Assembly (NCBI RefSeq): GCF_012971725.1
Contig: NZ_CP048833.1
Span: 6,014,001 to 6,078,000 of the forward strand
Direction of reading: 5' to 3'
Source: Pseudomonas multiresinivorans
Lineage (GTDB): Bacteria > Pseudomonadota > Gammaproteobacteria > Pseudomonadales > Pseudomonadaceae
Length of the DNA: 64,000 nt
Part shown: piece by piece, positions 52,941 to 63,700 of the stretch
How the letters are laid out: each line of letters starts with the position of its first letter
How positions within the stretch are numbered: position 1 is the stretch's first letter
Program-made: the position numbers and the translations under genes
Notes under the pieces: model-generated
Database searches by the model: none
Seen by the model: the letters and a program-made list of their open reading frames with translations, nothing else
Told to the model about the DNA's origin: nothing

Positions 52941-54254
52941 TTATCTCTCGCGGAACGCCTCGCGTGCTTTGAGCGCGGGCTTAAGTAGGTAATCCAGGAT
53001 GGTTTTCTCGCCGGTGCGGATGTCCGCGGTCGCGGTCATCCCCGGGATGATCGGGAAATGCTTTTCGCCCTTGACCAGTTCGGCTTCGTCGGTCCGGATC
53101 AGCACCCGGTAATAAGTATCCGGACGCCCCTGGCGGGACTTTTCCTCATCCTTGATGGTGTCGGGGCTGATGAGCTCGACCTTGCCCTTGAGCCCGCCGT
53201 AGATGGCGTAGTCATAGGCCGAGATCTTCACCGTCGCGGGCAGGCCGGGACGCAGGAAGGCGACGTCGGCGGGCAGGATCTTCGCTTCCACCAGCAGTTG
53301 GTCTTCCAGCGGAACGATCTCCATGATGTCGTCGCCCTGGCGGATCACACCGCCAATGGTGTTGACCCGGACGTTCTTGACGATGCCCTTCATCGGCGCG
53401 GTGATCGTGGTGCGCTTCATCACGTCCTCGCGCCCGGCGAGGTTCTCGACGGACTGCGCGAGTTCGCTCTCCGTGCGGGTCAGGTCGGCGTTGGCGTCGG
53501 AGCGGTACTTGTTGCGCCGTTCGCTCATCTGGATGCGCAGTTCGTTGGCCGACCGGCGCATCCGCAGGATCTCGACGTCGGAGATCAGGCCCTTCTTGGC
53601 GAGTTTTTCCGACACACTCAGCTCGCCTTCCGCCAGCGACAGGCTCCTCTGCAATCCGGACAAGCCTTCGTCGAGCATCTGCCGGCGAGCGTTGAACGCC
53701 TCGGTCTCGGAATCGACGATCGACGGCACAGCCTGAACATCCGGCGGGAAGCTCAGCTTCTGCCCATACGCCTCGGCACGCAGGCGCGCCAACTGGCCCT
53801 TCAAGGCCAGCACCTTGGACTCTGTCTCGCGGAAGCTCGCGCCGGCACGGGTCGGGTCGATCTTCAGGAGCACCTGGCCGGCCTCCACTACGTCGCCCTC
53901 GCGGACGTTCATCTGTTCGAGGATGCCGCCTTCCAGGCTCTGGATGACCTGCTCGCGGCTGGAAGGAATGACCTTGCCTTCACCACGGGTGATCTCCTCG
54001 ACGCGGGCGAAGTAGGCCCACACCAGCGTTCCGCAGAAGATCGCGCCGATCAGCATCAGGAGAATCGTGCTGGCGGTGGTTTTCTGGGAGATCAGCGCCG
54101 CCTGCAGGTCCGCCACGTAGGCGATGTCGTTTTCGCGCAGCCGCGCCACTTCCTTGGCGTAGGGCGCAAGCGCTTTCGTTTCGCTCTTGGCAGGCAGCGT
54201 GGTGGGCGGCGTACCGGCCGGCACCACTCCGGCCTTGATTGGGGAGTCAGTCAT
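52941..54254 (-). CDS. HlyD-family membrane fusion protein (LapC-like)
   Basis: Type I secretion periplasmic adaptor of 437 residues. A cytoplasmic N-terminal tail of about 55 residues is followed by one helix (STILLMLIGAIFCGTLVWAYF), a lipoyl/barrel-sandwich domain (GEGKVIPSSREQVIQSLEGGIL), long coiled coils and the beta-barrel C-terminus. ATG 54254 is chosen because GAAGAG lies just upstream. It links the ABC transporter with the TolC-like channel. Confidence 0.93.
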   Translation of the reverse strand: MTDSPIKAGVVPAGTPPTTLPAKSETKALAPYAKEVARLRENDIAYVADLQAALISQKTTASTILLMLIGAIFCGTLVWAYFARVEEITRGEGKVIPSSREQVIQSLEGGILEQMNVREGDVVEAGQVLLKIDPTRAGASFRETESKVLALKGQLARLRAEAYGQKLSFPPDVQAVPSIVDSETEAFNARRQMLDEGLSGLQRSLSLAEGELSVSEKLAKKGLISDVEILRMRRSANELRIQMSERRNKYRSDANADLTRTESELAQSVENLAGREDVMKRTTITAPMKGIVKNVRVNTIGGVIRQGDDIMEIVPLEDQLLVEAKILPADVAFLRPGLPATVKISAYDYAIYGGLKGKVELISPDTIKDEEKSRQGRPDTYYRVLIRTDEAELVKGEKHFPIIPGMTATADIRTGEKTILDYLLKPALKAREAFRER

Positions 54255-54264
54255 GATCGGCTCT

Positions 54265-56454
54265 TCAGGAGTGGACCGCAGCCTTGTTCGGCTCGGTCTG
54301 GGATTGGTTGGTCTGCAGAGCGCGCAGCACTTCGTCCTTGGGGCCATCGGCGACGATCTGCCCGGCGTCCAGGACGATCAGTCGGTCGATCTGCTCGAGT
54401 ACCGAGAAGCGGTGCGTTACCACCACCAACGTGCGGCCCTTGGTGGCGTGCTCCAGGCGCTGCAAGAACATCCGCTCGGTCTGCATGTCCATGCCGCTGG
54501 TGGGCTCGTCGAGCAGTAGTACCTGAGGGTGCAGCAGCAGCGAGCGCGCCAGGGCAACCAGTTGCCGCTGCCCACCGGACAGCGCCTGGCCCATTTCGCC
54601 TACGGGGCGATCGAAGCCCAGGGGATGGCTGCTCGCCACGGACGCCAGGCCGGTCAGCTGCACCACGTGGATCAGCTCCTCGCTGGTCGCCGACGGGTTG
54701 CCAATCAGCAGGTTCTCCCGCAGCGAGCCATAGAACAGTCGCGCGTCCTGGCCGACGAAGCCCACCGCAGCACTCCAGTCCGCCGGGTCTATCTGCTCGG
54801 CATCGATGCCGTTCATCATCACCTGGCCTTCCACCGGCTGGTAAAGGCGGGCCAGCACTCGCAACAGGGTGGACTTGCCACTGCCGATGCTGCCGACGAT
54901 GGCGACGCGTTCACCATGCTTGATGTTCAGGCTGATGTTGTTCAGCACGGTCGGTTTGGGCTGCATCGGCGGTGCCGGATAGGAGAATTTCACCCTGCGC
55001 ATGGACAGCGTCGCGTCCTTGGGCGACTGCAGGTAGCGGCGGCCGTTCTCGCGCACCGTGGGGATTTCCATCAGCTGATTGAGGGACTTCAACGCCGTCT
55101 TCGCCTGCTGGTAGCGCACCGCCAGGCCCACCGCACTGGCCAGCGGCGCGATGGCGCGACTGGTCAACATGACCGTACCGATCAACGCGCCCTGGGTCAG
55201 GTCACCATCGGCGATCCGGTAGACGCCCCACAGCACGATTGCCACGGTGGTCATCTGGCTGATCAGCGAAACCGAGTTGCCCGCCAGGTTCGACAGCGCC
55301 TTGGTCTTGATCGACGAGGCGGCGAGTTGCGCGCTGAAGTCTTCCCAGCGGCGCAGCATGCTGCCCTCGGCATGGGTCGCCTTCAGCGTCTCCACGCCTT
55401 CGATGGACTCGATCAGCAGGCCATGCTTCTGCGATGCCTCACGCAGGTTCTCCTTCATAAGCCGCGACAGCGGCAGCTGGATGTAGGTGCAGACGCCCAG
55501 CAGCACGATCATCGAGGCCAGCGGCACCATCGCCAGCGGACCGCTGATCAGGAACAGGACGAAGATGAACAGCAGGCAGAACGGCAGATCCGCCAGTGTC
55601 GCCAGCGACGCCGAGGTGATGAAGTCGCGCACCGATTCGAATTCACGGAACTGGTTGGCGAAGGAGCCGGCCGACGGCGGCTTGTGCTCCAGGCGCACTT
55701 CCAGCAGCTGGCGAAACAGCTTGGCACCGAGTATCAGGTCGGCCTTCTTGCCGGCCGTGTCGAGCAGGTAGGCGCGGGTCTGCCGTGAGGTGAACTCGAA
55801 ACCGATCGCCACCATCACGCCAATTGCCAACGACCAGAGCGTGACGAAGGCCTGGTTGGGTACGACCCGGTCGTACACGTTCATGATGAAGAAGGTGCTG
55901 CACAGCGCCAGGATGTTGATCAGGAAAGTCGCCAGGGCTGCGCTGTAGTAGTAGCGCCGGTAGTTCCACAGGGTGGAGAACAGCCAGTGGCCCTTGCCCT
56001 CCCCTTCGGGAATCTCCGTGCGCGCATCCGGCGCCGCCTTCGGCCGCACCAGCAATGCATAGCCCAGGTAGTTTTCCTGCAGCTCCTCCGCACTCAGGGT
56101 GATGGTACCGCCGCCCGCCTCGGGAACGATCAGTTCGAACTGATCGCCATGCCGAGCCACCAGAATGCGTGCTTCGCCATTCTTGAACAGCAGCATCAGC
56201 GGAAACAGGTAGGACGACAACTCTGCAGGACGGCGCTTGACCCAACCGGCACCGATACCGGCCTGCTCCAGCATGCGCACCACCAGGCTCGGCTTCAGTC
56301 GCTGGTCACGCGGCATCCCGGCATACAGCGACTCGAGGGTCGCCGGCTTGTCGTAATGGGCGCAGAACCATTGCACCCCCGCCAGCAGGCTGTCGTTCTC
56401 GGAAGAAACGCCCAGATCCACCGTGGCGGAAGGGGATAACGCAGAGGGATTCAT
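54265..56454 (-). CDS. type I secretion ABC transporter with C39-like domain (LapB-like)
   Basis: A 729-residue inner-membrane ABC exporter. The N-terminal ~150 residues form a C39 peptidase-like domain whose catalytic cysteine position is not Cys (DSLLAGVQWF), so it is a non-proteolytic C39-like domain that would bind the substrate. Then come six helices and the ATPase domain with Walker A GSIGSGKS (about residue 518), ALSGGQRQ and LLLDEPTSGMD. The ATG at 56454 (MNPSALSPS) is chosen; the longer frame has no ribosome site. It exports the giant adhesin encoded upstream. Confidence 0.94.
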   Translation of the reverse strand: MNPSALSPSATVDLGVSSENDSLLAGVQWFCAHYDKPATLESLYAGMPRDQRLKPSLVVRMLEQAGIGAGWVKRRPAELSSYLFPLMLLFKNGEARILVARHGDQFELIVPEAGGGTITLSAEELQENYLGYALLVRPKAAPDARTEIPEGEGKGHWLFSTLWNYRRYYYSAALATFLINILALCSTFFIMNVYDRVVPNQAFVTLWSLAIGVMVAIGFEFTSRQTRAYLLDTAGKKADLILGAKLFRQLLEVRLEHKPPSAGSFANQFREFESVRDFITSASLATLADLPFCLLFIFVLFLISGPLAMVPLASMIVLLGVCTYIQLPLSRLMKENLREASQKHGLLIESIEGVETLKATHAEGSMLRRWEDFSAQLAASSIKTKALSNLAGNSVSLISQMTTVAIVLWGVYRIADGDLTQGALIGTVMLTSRAIAPLASAVGLAVRYQQAKTALKSLNQLMEIPTVRENGRRYLQSPKDATLSMRRVKFSYPAPPMQPKPTVLNNISLNIKHGERVAIVGSIGSGKSTLLRVLARLYQPVEGQVMMNGIDAEQIDPADWSAAVGFVGQDARLFYGSLRENLLIGNPSATSEELIHVVQLTGLASVASSHPLGFDRPVGEMGQALSGGQRQLVALARSLLLHPQVLLLDEPTSGMDMQTERMFLQRLEHATKGRTLVVVTHRFSVLEQIDRLIVLDAGQIVADGPKDEVLRALQTNQSQTEPNKAAVHS

Positions 56455-56671
56455 CAAGGCACCTACGATGAGGAAGAAGAGGCATGCGCATGGTAGAAAC
56501 GGCCCGTTTCGGGCGGCATAGGAAAAACCTGATTGGCCTGACGTATCTTTCTGTCTACCGACAGACAGGAACTTCACTGCCGCTTTAAGCGAGGGAAATG
56601 CCTGTCAGGGCAGGCGAACAGCGCGGGAGCGGCGGGCGCCGCTGGGAGGGAGGGAAAAGACTCAGGCCAGG

Positions 56672-56710
56672 CGAAAACCGCCAGAACCGGACGAAGTCCG
56701 GCCCCGGCGG
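56672..56710 (-). terminator. terminator after the OmpA-family gene
   Basis: On the minus strand CCGCC...CCGGAC-TTCG-TCCGG...GGCGG followed by TTTTC, 15 bases after the stop. It probably separates the OmpA gene from the transporter genes, at least partly. Confidence 0.55.
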
Positions 56711-56725
56711 AAACACGACGCTTGC

Positions 56726-57625
56726 TTAGCTGTCGCCGCGAACGCTGCGAATCATCAGCTCGACGCGGCGGTTAGGCGCGTTGCAGGCAATGCGCTTGCT
56801 GCGCGAACCACTGTTGCACTGCACCACAGGCTCGCTGCTGCCGCGCCCGCTGGCCTGCACCAGGTCGCTCTGGACACCCAGTTCGAGCAGTACACGACGC
56901 ACACTCTCGGCACGCTGCAGCGACAGACGCTGGTTGGCCTGCGCATTGCCGATGGGATCGGCGTGCCCCACCACCTCGATACTCTCGATGGCGCCGGTCT
57001 GGGTACCGATCTGCTGGGCAACCTTGCGCAGCTCCGCATGGCCCTGGGCCGTGAGGTCGTTGTAGGAGCCCTTGCCGAACTTGAACAGCACATCGCCACG
57101 CAGGCTCAGCTTGGTCGCCGTCGCACAGGCCACGGTGGCGCTGGCACGGTTGAGCACGTGGGTCTGCTGACGCAGCCCCTGCAGTTCCTGCTCGGCGGCA
57201 ACGCGAGTGAGCGCCGCAGGGACTTTCGCGGTGCCTTCGGCCGGCGTCTTGAGGAAGTAGCTCTTGCCGCCGACGAAATCGGCATAGGTGCTCGGGTTGC
57301 GCTTGCCAGCATATTGCGGCGCGTCGCCCACGTAGGTTTCCAGCGAGTGGCGGCCGGGAGCCAGGCAGAACACGGTGTAGCCACCGGGCATCAGCGCGCT
57401 CTGCAACTCGCCGTCGACGTACACATGGTTGGCCTCGCGGCCTTCGCCGAGGGCGCGATAGAGCACTACCTGGGCCTGCTCCGGAACCACACTGCCTACC
57501 GGGCTGTAGGTATTGCCGTAGATGGAATCGTTCTGCGCCAGGGCATCCGTAGCGAAGCCGAGGGCGACAACCAGGACGCTCAGGCCGGCGATATTGCGCA
57601 GCGGCCTGGAAAGGGAATTGACCAT
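56726..57625 (-). CDS. OmpA-family outer membrane protein
   Basis: A 299-residue exported protein with a signal peptide (cleavage near ATDALAQ, residue 30), an N-terminal domain of about 140 residues unlike a porin barrel, and a C-terminal OmpA peptidoglycan-binding domain (LRGDVLFKFGKGSYNDL...VVGHADPIGNAQANQRLSLQRAESVRRVL). It lies between the adhesin and its exporter genes. This suggests a role in anchoring the adhesin or the secretion channel to the cell wall; that is inference. Four cysteines are present in the mature chain. Confidence 0.9.
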   Translation of the reverse strand: MVNSLSRPLRNIAGLSVLVVALGFATDALAQNDSIYGNTYSPVGSVVPEQAQVVLYRALGEGREANHVYVDGELQSALMPGGYTVFCLAPGRHSLETYVGDAPQYAGKRNPSTYADFVGGKSYFLKTPAEGTAKVPAALTRVAAEQELQGLRQQTHVLNRASATVACATATKLSLRGDVLFKFGKGSYNDLTAQGHAELRKVAQQIGTQTGAIESIEVVGHADPIGNAQANQRLSLQRAESVRRVLLELGVQSDLVQASGRGSSEPVVQCNSGSRSKRIACNAPNRRVELMIRSVRGDS

Positions 57626-57640
57626 TGAAAATCTCCGATA

Positions 57641-57660
57641 CCCGTCGCTTTCGCGACGGG
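57641..57660 (-). promoter_or_regulatory. 5' leader hairpin of OmpA-family gene
   Basis: CCCGTCGC-TTTC-GCGACGGG, an 8-bp stem ending just upstream of the GGAG ribosome site. It may stabilise a processed mRNA or tune translation. Confidence 0.45.
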
Positions 57661-57685
57661 ATATTCAATTGAAACGGGTGGGAGT

Positions 57686-57715
57686 GCCGGAGTGCGGAAG
57701 CTTCCGCACTCCGGC
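57686..57715. terminator. perfect 30-bp palindrome after adhesin gene
   Basis: GCCGGAGTGCGGAAG followed immediately by its exact reverse complement, starting 6 bases after the adhesin stop. It has no T-tract but forms a very stable hairpin that could end or protect the adhesin mRNA. Confidence 0.6.
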
Positions 57716-57721
57716 CGGGCC

Positions 57722-60700
57722 TTAGCCGACGAGGTGGACCTGCACCTTGTCCTCGATCAGCAATTCAGCGGAGCCGTAGCTGTAGACCTTGTAGCTATGG
57801 CCATCGCTGCTGGCGGTGGACTCGGTCCAGGTGATACCGGTCTTGGTCAGGTCGACACTGCCGTTCTGCCCATCGATCACCATCTGCTTCTTGCCATCCT
57901 TGAACACCATGTCGGTCTCGCCCATGCGCAGGACGTCATCCAGCTTCACCGTCATCGAGTTGCCACCGCTGCCCAGGTCGAACTTCTCGAAGTTCATGAC
58001 CCTGGCCTGCATGGCGCCCAGGTTGAGGTTCAGGCCGCTGCCGTCCAGCACCAGGGTGTCGGTACCAGTGCCGCCATCCACCGCGCGGAAGTCCAGGGAG
58101 ACGACGTGGATCGTGTCGTTACCGGAACCGCCGTTGGCGAAGTCGCCTTTGCCGATGTTCAGGATGGTGTCGTTGCCGGCACCGCCCAGGATCAGGTTGT
58201 GGTCGACTGCCTGGCCGTCGAGGCCCTTGCCATCGGCGATGATCACGTCGTCCCCGGTGGTGTACATCTTGGTGAAGTCGGCCTTCGAGTAGTAGATGTA
58301 CGCCGCGCCGGAAGTGTTGCCACCATGAGTCTTGTCGACGCTGCCATCCGGGTTGGTCCCGAAGGCATTGCTGGTCGGAGCGCTACCGGCGATGTCGATG
58401 ATGCCGTCGCCGTTCCAGTCACCCATGGCCACGGACTGCCCCAGGTGTTCGCCGGCCGTCTGGCCGTAAAGGACATAGCCCTTGCTCGGGTCACTGATCA
58501 GATCAGTGATCGAGATCGCCGGAACGCCGTTGGTGAAGTTCTCCTCACGGCCGTAGATGACGTAGATCGCCCCGCACTCGCTCTTGCCGTTGGCAGTCAC
58601 CTTCGGCGCACCGATGATGAAGTCGGCGATACCGTCACCGTTGACATCTCCGCCACCGATAATGCCGGCGCCGAACCACTCGTTGGCATCGACCCACTTG
58701 GACGTCGTGGACTTGTCATTGAGGATGGTGAAGCCATCGGCGCTGGTCAGTGCGCGGGTACCGGCCGGAACAGCACCGGTAGCCGAGTTGGCCAGACCGA
58801 TCGGCTGGGTAACGTCGAGGCCACCCTTCTTGCCGTAGATGACCACGGTACGGTCGATACCCGCGTTCGGCATGCCGAACGCGAAGTCGTCCACGCCATC
58901 GCCGTTGATGTCGCCCAGGCGGGCAACCGGGTGGTAGCCATACCAACGATCCACCAGCATGTTGTTGTCGGCGGTGACGAAGCGCACGCCGTCAATGCCA
59001 TCGCGGAATTTCGCCAGGTCCATCGTGGTATCGAAGCCACCCGCCTTGCCATAGACCAGGTAGCTGGTGGTGCCATCGTTACCCTCGAAGAACATGTCCT
59101 CGATGCCATCGCCGTTGATATCGCCGACGGTGCCCATGTACAGGCCCATCGCCGGCTTGTCGCCAGCTGCCAGGGCGAATGTGGTAGTGCGTACGTCCGA
59201 AGTGACTGTCTCCTTGGCCAGGTCCGTGGTGGGTACGAAGGTGTCGGGGTATTTGTTATCGGTCCCGACGTACTTCATGTAGATGTTCTGCCACGGCTTG
59301 CCGTCGGCCAGGGTGGCGCCACCGTAGATGACCTGAACCGAGCCCTGCTTCCAGCCCGCGGAGCCGTTGGTGTAGCCGCCCCAGTTGCTGAAGATCAGGT
59401 CGGTGTAGCCATCACCATCGATGTCGCCGCCTGCCGAACCGAAGAACATCCAGGAGTCGGCGCCGTGACCGGTGACCGGGTTGCGGGTCGAGATCATGAA
59501 GCCGTGGCTGTTGTCCCCGTCGTTGATCGACTTGAGGTCCAGTGTGCCATTGGTGTAGCTGCCGTTGGGGCCACCGAAGAGCACATACATGCTGTCCTGG
59601 TAGTGGCTGCCCACCGCGATGTCGGCGTAACCGTCACCGTTGAAGTCAGCCAGCGCCGAAGCCACCATGCCTTCCTGCGTGAAGCGGCTGTCGGTGTTGG
59701 TGATGATCAGCCCCTGATCCGGACGCAGCGCGCCGAGGTTCCCCAGGTTCGGCAGACCGCCGGCCGCACCGTAGATCAGGTAGGACCTGCCGAGGTCATT
59801 GCCGGCATTGGGCGCAGTGACGAAGAAGTCATCGATGCCGTCGCCGTTGAAGTCGCCGACGTTGGTGATCAGCCAGCCAGCGTTGTCGCCCGGCTTCTCG
59901 CCGACCAGCGAACTGCGCATGTTGCTGTTGATCACCAGGTCATCGGTGCCGCCATGGGCGCCGATCAGCTTGCCGGCGTCCGGCGTCTGCACGTTGCCCG
60001 CTTCATCGACCACCACGGCCTTGAGCTTGTAGGTGCCGTCCTTGAGGCTCGGCAGGTCCACTGTCCAGGTGCCGTCGGCGTTGACCTTGACGCCACTGAC
60101 GAAGACGGTGTCGCCCGCCCCCAGCTTGCCATCGTTGTTCTTGTCATCGAACAGGGTCACGGTGAGCTTGTCGAAGGCATCGCTGCCCGCAGTCACCTTG
60201 CCGTTGATGGTCGGCGTGGAGTCGCCGGTGATGTTGTCGTCGTTATAGTCGCCCCAGTCGCTGGACGGATCCAGGTCGATCGTCGTGGTGTTGCTCGGCC
60301 CGGAGATATCGATGATCACCTGCTGGGTCGTGACAGCGCCGGCGATGCCGGTCTGGCTGACCACGCGGGCCTCGAAGAGGTAGGTACCGGAAGCCAGGGT
60401 CACCGCGGTGTTGTCGTAGGACCAGTGCAGACGATCGCTGTTCAGCGTTGCGTCTTTCCAGGTGAGACCGCCATCCGCAGAGAACTGCACCTTCTCGCCA
60501 GCCGAGAGCGCCGTGTCGACCTTGCCACTGATCGCCAGGGTCTGATCCCGGGTGATGAAGTCGTGGTCGGAAATGCCGGTGTCATCGGTGATCCCGGTGA
60601 TGGTGGCGAGGTTGCTCGGCGTCGACGCGTCCAGCGTGATGCTGTACTTCGCACTCGGATCGGTGGCGTTGCCGGCCGGGTCGGACTCCACGGCGGTCAG

Positions 60701-63700
60701 GTCGTTCAGGCCAGAGACCAGTGCAGCCGTAGGCTGCATCGACCACTTGCCGTTGGCGTCGACAATCGCGGTGCCGACCTGATGGTTGCCGGTGCTGTCC
60801 TTGGCGAACACGGTGATGGTGTCGCCAGCCGTACCGGTACCGCTGATCACCGGACGCGAATCGTCAGTGAGACCACCGTTGCCGATGTTGCCGGTGACAT
60901 CACCGACGTTGTCCAGCACACCGGTGATGGCCAGCTTGCTGGCATCCGGCGGGGTGTAGTCGGTGGTGATGGTGAACACGTCGGACTTCGGACTGGTGTT
61001 GCCGGCCTTGTCGGTCGCATCGGTGGTGAAGTTGTGCTCACCCTCGCTGATACCGGTGGTCGGCGTGTAGCTCCACTTGCCGTCTGCGCCTGCGATCACG
61101 CTGCCCAGCACTGCACCGTTGTCATAGATGACAACTTTCGAGCCAGCCTCGGCCTCGCCCGTCAGGGTCGGCGTCGGGTCGTCGGTGACGCCATGGTTGG
61201 CGATCGGGCCCTGGATGGCGCCCACGTCATCGATTACCTCACCGATGGTCGGCTTGGCCGGCGGCGTGATGTCGATGCTGAACTTGAACAGCGACGAATC
61301 GCTGGTGTTGCCCGCCAGGTCCTTAGACTCGGCCTTGATGCTGTGCGGCCCCTCGGCAAGAGCAGTGCTCGGCTTGAAGGTCCAGGTACCATCGGTCTTC
61401 ACCGTGGTGGTGCCCAGCGCAACGCTGCCATCGAAGACCGTGATGGTCGCGCCGGCCTTGCCCTTGCCCTGGATTTCCGGACGGGTGTCGTCGGTCACGC
61501 CATTGGCGGCGATGTCGCCGGTGATGCTGCCCACCGCGTCGATCACGTGGGTGATGCTCACGTCGACCGTGCTGGTGTCCACCACCACGTTCAGCGGAGC
61601 GCTCTGGCCACTGCCGTTACCGGCCTTGTCCACCACTTCCGTGGTGAAGGCGTGGCTACCCTCGGAAAGGTCGCTGCCCGGCGTAAAGCTCCACTTGCCG
61701 TCGGTGCCCACATCGGCTTCGCCGATCTTGCTGCCGTTGTCGTAGATGATGACCTTGCCGCCGGCTTCCGCGCCGCCACTGAAGGTCGGACGGCTGTCGT
61801 CGGTGGTGTCGCCTGCGTGCAGCGGACCAGTCTGCGCGCCAACATCGTCCATGACCTCGAGGTCGGTGACGTTGCCCGGCTTGCTGGTGTCGGTGCTGAA
61901 GTTCCAGATACCGGTCGGCTCGCTGACCTGGCCCACGGTATTGGTGGCGGTGGCGGTGACGTTGTGCAGACCGTCAGCCAGTACGTTGGTGGTGATTTCC
62001 CAATGACCCGAGGCATCGGCCTTGCCGCTGCCGATCAGGGTGCTGCCGTCGTACAGCTTGATGACGCTGCCGGCATCCGCGGTGCCCTTGAAGGTCGGCT
62101 GGCTGTCATCGGTCACGTCGCCCTTCTGCAGGAAGCCGGTGTACGGCCCTACATCGTCGAAGACGCTTTCGATCGTCGGAACGGACGGGCTGCCCGTCTG
62201 GACGTCGATGCTGTACTTAGCGCTCGGACTGGTGGCGTTGCCGGCCGGGTCGGATTCCACGGCGGTCAGGTCGTTCAGGCCCGAGACCAGTGCAGCCGTA
62301 GGCTGCAGAGTCCACTTGCCGTTGGCGTCGACAATCGCGGTGCCGATCTGATGGTTGCCGGTGCTGTCCTTGGCGAACACGGTGATGGTGTCGCCAGCCG
62401 TACCGGTACCGCTGATCACCGGACGCGAGTCGTCGGTAACGCCGCCGCTGGTGATGTTGCCAGTGATCTCACCCACGCTGTCCAGCACGCCGGTGATGGC
62501 CAGCTTGCTGGCATCCGGCGGGGTGTAGTCGGTGGTGATGGTGAACACGTCGGACTTCGGACTGGTGTTGCCGGCCTTGTCGGTCGCATCGGTGGTGAAG
62601 TTGTGTTCGCCTTCGCTGATACCGGTGGTCGGCGTGTAGCTCCACTTGCCGTCTGCGCCTGCGATCACGCTGCCCAGCACTGCACCGTTGTCATAGATGA
62701 CAACTTTCGAGCCAGCCTCGGCCTCGCCCGTCAGGGTCGGGGTCGGGTCGTCGGTGACGCCATGGTTGGCGATCGGGCCCTGGATGGCGCCCACGTCATC
62801 GATTACCTCACCGATGGTCGGCTTGGCCGGCGGCGTGATGTCGATGCTGAACTTGAACAGCGACGAATCGCTGGTGTTGCCCGCCAGGTCCTTAGACTCG
62901 GCCTTGATGCTGTGCGGCCCCTCGGCAAGAGCAGTGCTCGGCTTGAAGGTCCAGGTACCATCGGTCTTCACCGTGGTGGTGCCCAGCGCAACGCTGCCAT
63001 CGAAGACCGTGATGGTCGCGCCGGCCTTGCCCTTGCCCTGGATTTCCGGACGGGTGTCGTCGGTCACGCCATTGGCGGCGATGTCGCCGGTGATGCTGCC
63101 CACCGCGTCGATCACGTGGGTGATGCTCACGTCGACCGTGCTGGTGTCCACCACCACGTTCAGCGGAGCGCTCTGGCCACTGCCGTTACCGGCCTTGTCC
63201 ACCACTTCCGTGGTGAAGGCGTGGCTACCCTCGGAAAGGTCGCTGCCCGGCGTAAAGCTCCACTTGCCGTCGGTGCCCACATCGGCTTCGCCGATCTTGC
63301 TGCCGTTGTCGTAGATGATGACCTTGCCGCCGGCTTCCGCGCCGCCACTGAAGGTCGGACGGCTGTCGTCGGTGGTGTCGCCTGCGTGCAGCGGACCAGT
63401 CTGCGCGCCAACATCGTCCATGACCTCGAGGTCGGTGACGTTGCCCGGCTTGCTGGTGTCGGTGCTGAAGTTCCAGATACCGGTCGGCTCGCTGACCTGG
63501 CCCACGGTATTGGTGGCGGTGGCGGTGACGTTGTGCAGACCGTCAGCCAGTACGTTGGTGGTGATTTCCCAATGACCCGAGGCATCGGCCTTGCCGCTGC
63601 CGATCAGGGTGCTGCCGTCGTACAGCTTGATGACGCTGCCGGCATCCGCGGTGCCCTTGAAGGTCGGCTGGCTGTCATCGGTCACGTCGCCCTTCTGCAG

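Noticed and set aside
61128..63314. Identical 205-residue plus-strand frames within the adhesin
   Set aside because: They arise because the adhesin DNA repeat is near-identical; they are antisense shadows, not genes.
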